DNA of 7,916 bases, taken from positions 1-7,916 of the forward strand of contig JAITMT010000517.1 in the NCBI GenBank assembly GCA_031277235.1, in the 5' to 3' direction. The notes below the pieces were generated by a model. That model did no database searches. It worked only from the letters and a program-made list of their open reading frames with translations, and was not told the DNA's origin. A program made the position numbers and the translations under genes. This document shows, in pieces, positions 6,367 through 7,916 of the stretch (position 1 is the first letter of the stretch; every line of letters begins with the position of its first letter). Origin of the DNA: Tannerella sp. GTDB taxonomy: Bacteria > Bacteroidota > Bacteroidia > Bacteroidales > Tannerellaceae.

Positions 6367-6374
6367 CAAAGGTA
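6367..6374 (-). promoter_or_regulatory. -7 box TACCTTTG before the lipoprotein gene
   Basis: On the minus strand TACCTTTG ends 4 nt before the ATG at 6362. It lies in the same 12-mer (GCAAAGGTACAA on the plus strand) as the box of the restriction-like gene at 992-1003. No TTG stands 19-22 nt upstream, so the -33 element is missing or weak. If used, transcription would start at or within a few nucleotides of the ATG, giving a leaderless or nearly leaderless message. Confidence 0.5.
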
Positions 6375-6424
6375 CAATAATTTTTATGAATACCCGACAT
6401 TTATACCTAAACTCACTGACATCT

Positions 6425-6456
6425 CTGACGGATTGACAAATTGGGGTATTACATAG
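6425..6456 (+). repeat. Direct repeat copy 2 (about 32 bp)
   Basis: This is the second copy of the sequence at 5654-5686, in the same orientation 771 bp away. Here it stands without the large palindrome: the sequence to its left (6378-6424) is unrelated apart from a few bases. It lies between the AlkD-like gene and the lipoprotein gene. Confidence 0.85.
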
Positions 6457-6486
6457 AATAGTCACAATATTTTTTTATTTTGGCAG

Positions 6487-7206
6487 TCAGATTTTCCGCA
6501 TCGCTTCCGTCCGCAGTTCCTGCGGCATTTTTTCAATGGCATAGCGCAGCGCCGTGCGGGGCATGACCGCTTTTTTATACGTCACATAATCAAAAACTTC
6601 CTTCTGATGCGCCTGACTTGCAGCTTTCAGCATCCAGCCGTAGCCTTTCTGCACTAAGTCCTCCTTATCAAGCAAAAGAATATCGGCAATTTCAAATATA
6701 TCTTTGAGAAACAGACCCTTGCGTGCGGGAATAATCAGTGTTACGGCGGCAGCCCGTTTCATCCAGCGACCGGATGATTTCGCCCAGATTTTCAGTTCGT
6801 TCACATATTCGGGATACATCATGACAAATGTGCCCACGGTATGGTTGCACAGGGTGTCGCAATCCGCCCAGTTATTTACGTATTTTTGAACCCATCGCTC
6901 AAAAATCTGAAAATCGGACGGCTCGTATTTCCGGTGCAAAGACTCCGAAAACAGGCAGGCTACGACCTCTTCTTCCAGATATTTCGATTTCCAAAGTTCT
7001 TCGCAAATCCCGAAAATTTCTTCTTTCGAGCAGTCCTGTATTTGACGATAAAATTCTTTCCCGATTTTTTCTACTTCGCTCATTTTTACGCCGTAAACGA
7101 GCGCTTCTTCTCCTTCCTTGAAAAAATGGGCGGATGATTGGAGCGCCTTTTCGTCGGCGCGATTTTTCAGGGCTTCACGGATTTTCGTGATTACTTTCTC
7201 TTTCAT
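6487..7206 (-). CDS. AlkD-like DNA alkylation repair protein
   Basis: This 239-residue protein matches the DNA alkylation repair family, which is built of HEAT-like helical repeats. Characterised members such as B. cereus AlkD excise positively charged N3/N7-alkylated purines. Segments seen are FKEGEEALVYGVKMSEVEKI at 29-48, VNNWADCDTLCNHT at 110-123 (W113, D115, D117), KSSGRWMKRAAAVTLIIPAR at 143-162, EDLVQKGYGWMLKAASQAHQ at 182-201 (W191) and MPRTALRYAIEKMP at 215-228. Tryptophan and aspartate in these places line the DNA-binding cleft in AlkD, so activity is likely retained, although this follows from the family alone. No signal peptide is present; it is cytoplasmic. Its ATG overlaps the upstream stop as ATGA, implying translational coupling to the PhzF-family gene. 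No clear terminator follows the stop at 6487. Confidence 0.92.
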   Translation of the reverse strand: MKEKVITKIREALKNRADEKALQSSAHFFKEGEEALVYGVKMSEVEKIGKEFYRQIQDCSKEEIFGICEELWKSKYLEEEVVACLFSESLHRKYEPSDFQIFERWVQKYVNNWADCDTLCNHTVGTFVMMYPEYVNELKIWAKSSGRWMKRAAAVTLIIPARKGLFLKDIFEIADILLLDKEDLVQKGYGWMLKAASQAHQKEVFDYVTYKKAVMPRTALRYAIEKMPQELRTEAMRKI

Positions 7207-7916
7207 ATTTTTATTGTTGCTTCGAATATTGTTAGAGCCTTTCCTTTGATTTCGACCCTGTCGCCATTCAATTTGACTTTCAAATGTCCCGTTCTTTTTG
7301 ATAATTGCAGGGAATCCAGTTCTGTTTTTCCCAATTTTTCAGCCCACAGCGGAGTAAGTGCACAGTGCGCAGAGCCGGTTACGGGGTCTTCGTTGATTCC
7401 GGCTATCGGAGCAAAACATCTGACAACAAAATCAGCCTGTTTGGAATCACTTTTTGAAGTTATCATCAAGTGTCCCAAGCCGGTCTTCTTTATTAACTCA
7501 AAATCAGGTTTGGAATTTTGGATTTCACGCTCCGTTTCCGCCACCGCAATTATCCAATCATAAATGCTTGAATACATTTCAATTGGGTTGAATCCAACCA
7601 AACGTTCAAAATCTTTATGTATATCCGTTTTTTGTATCGGATATTTGGGAAAATCCATAATTATCCACTCATTTTCCCTTCTTACCGTCAAGTCAGCGCC
7701 TTTCGCCTTGAATTTTATCGTTTCATCGAGCGCTTCCAGTCCAAGTTCATAGATAATATGAGAACTTGCCAGCGTTGCGTGTCCACAAAGTGGGACTTCT
7801 GTTGTCGGAGTAAAATAGCGGATTTGAAAGTCATTTTCTCGTGGAAAAATAAAGGCGGTTTCAGACAAATTCATTTCCATTGCGATATTTTGCATCCATT
7901 CGGAAGAAAGATTTCC
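7203..7916 (-). CDS. PhzF-family isomerase/epimerase-like protein (5' end beyond window)
   Basis: The reading frame stays open to the window edge, so the methionine at 7895 is internal. The codons before it read GNLSSEW, which continues the family sequence into MQNIAMEMNLSETAF. Probably only some 20-30 N-terminal residues are missing; 237 are present. PhzF relatives have two similar diaminopimelate-epimerase-like halves. Seen here are the conserved glutamate of NLSETAF (residue 19 of the visible part), FTPTTEVPLCGHATLAS at about 35-51 and the second-half hallmark NEDPVTGSAHCAL at about 175-187. PhzF itself isomerises a phenazine precursor, but most homologues outside phenazine clusters have unknown substrates and no phenazine genes are visible, so a phzF symbol is not justified. 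It overlaps the AlkD-like gene by 4 nt. Confidence 0.92.
   Translation of the reverse strand, partial: GNLSSEWMQNIAMEMNLSETAFIFPRENDFQIRYFTPTTEVPLCGHATLASSHIIYELGLEALDETIKFKAKGADLTVRRENEWIIMDFPKYPIQKTDIHKDFERLVGFNPIEMYSSIYDWIIAVAETEREIQNSKPDFELIKKTGLGHLMITSKSDSKQADFVVRCFAPIAGINEDPVTGSAHCALTPLWAEKLGKTELDSLQLSKRTGHLKVKLNGDRVEIKGKALTIFEATIKI

Noticed and set aside
6363..6377. Lipoprotein start at the TTG at 6377
   Set aside because: The extension passes through the -7 box and adds five residues before a complete lipoprotein signal beginning at the ATG at 6362.
1..7916. CRISPR array, tRNA, rRNA or transposase gene
   Set aside because: No regularly spaced repeats, cloverleaf-like sequence, rRNA signature or transposase motif was seen on reading both strands.

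Overview
The window looks like a Bacteroidetes chromosome, most likely Bacteroidales. Two minus-strand promoters carry the Bacteroidetes -7 box TAnnTTTG, read as TACCTTTG, inside the same 12-mer. All start codons but one lack a Shine-Dalgarno sequence. The gene families are common in that phylum: a secreted erythromycin esterase homologue, CreD, DUF1697, an AlkD-like protein and a small lipoprotein. Every gene lies on the minus strand, so transcription runs from high to low coordinates. No species can be named from the sequence alone.

In transcription order: (1) 7916-6487 holds a 5'-truncated PhzF-family protein overlapped by 4 nt (ATGA) by an AlkD-like DNA alkylation repair gene. (2) 6486-5718 holds a short intergenic stretch with a -7 box and a 32-bp repeat, then an unrecognised lipoprotein gene. 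(3) 5717-5425 is a 293-nt gap dominated by a long palindromic element: an imperfect dyad of about 110 bp with a perfect 20-bp palindrome at its centre. The 32-bp sequence at one edge of this element recurs on the other side of the lipoprotein gene. (4) 5424-1171 is a probable five-gene operon with gaps of 3, 1, 29 and 27 nt: a small four-helix membrane protein, CreD, a DUF1697 protein, a zinc-finger/DUF1801 (iron chaperone-like) protein and the erythromycin esterase homologue. (5) 1170-960 holds a frameshifted remnant of a zinc-type alcohol dehydrogenase and then a good Bacteroidetes promoter. (6) 959-1 is the first 319 codons of an AT-rich gene that resembles the nuclease-like N-terminus of type IIG restriction-methylation enzymes and runs off the window.

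The operon reads as a cell-envelope and small-molecule stress module, but no pathway joins its members in a known way. The strongest signs of transfer are in three places. The DUF1801 gene is about 60% GC over most of its length and is the only gene with a textbook AGGAGG site. The restriction-like gene has stretches of only about 28-35% GC. The dehydrogenase scrap sits between them. I did not find a clearly new multi-gene system. The palindromic repeat and the repeat-bracketed lipoprotein gene are the features least explained by ordinary annotation.
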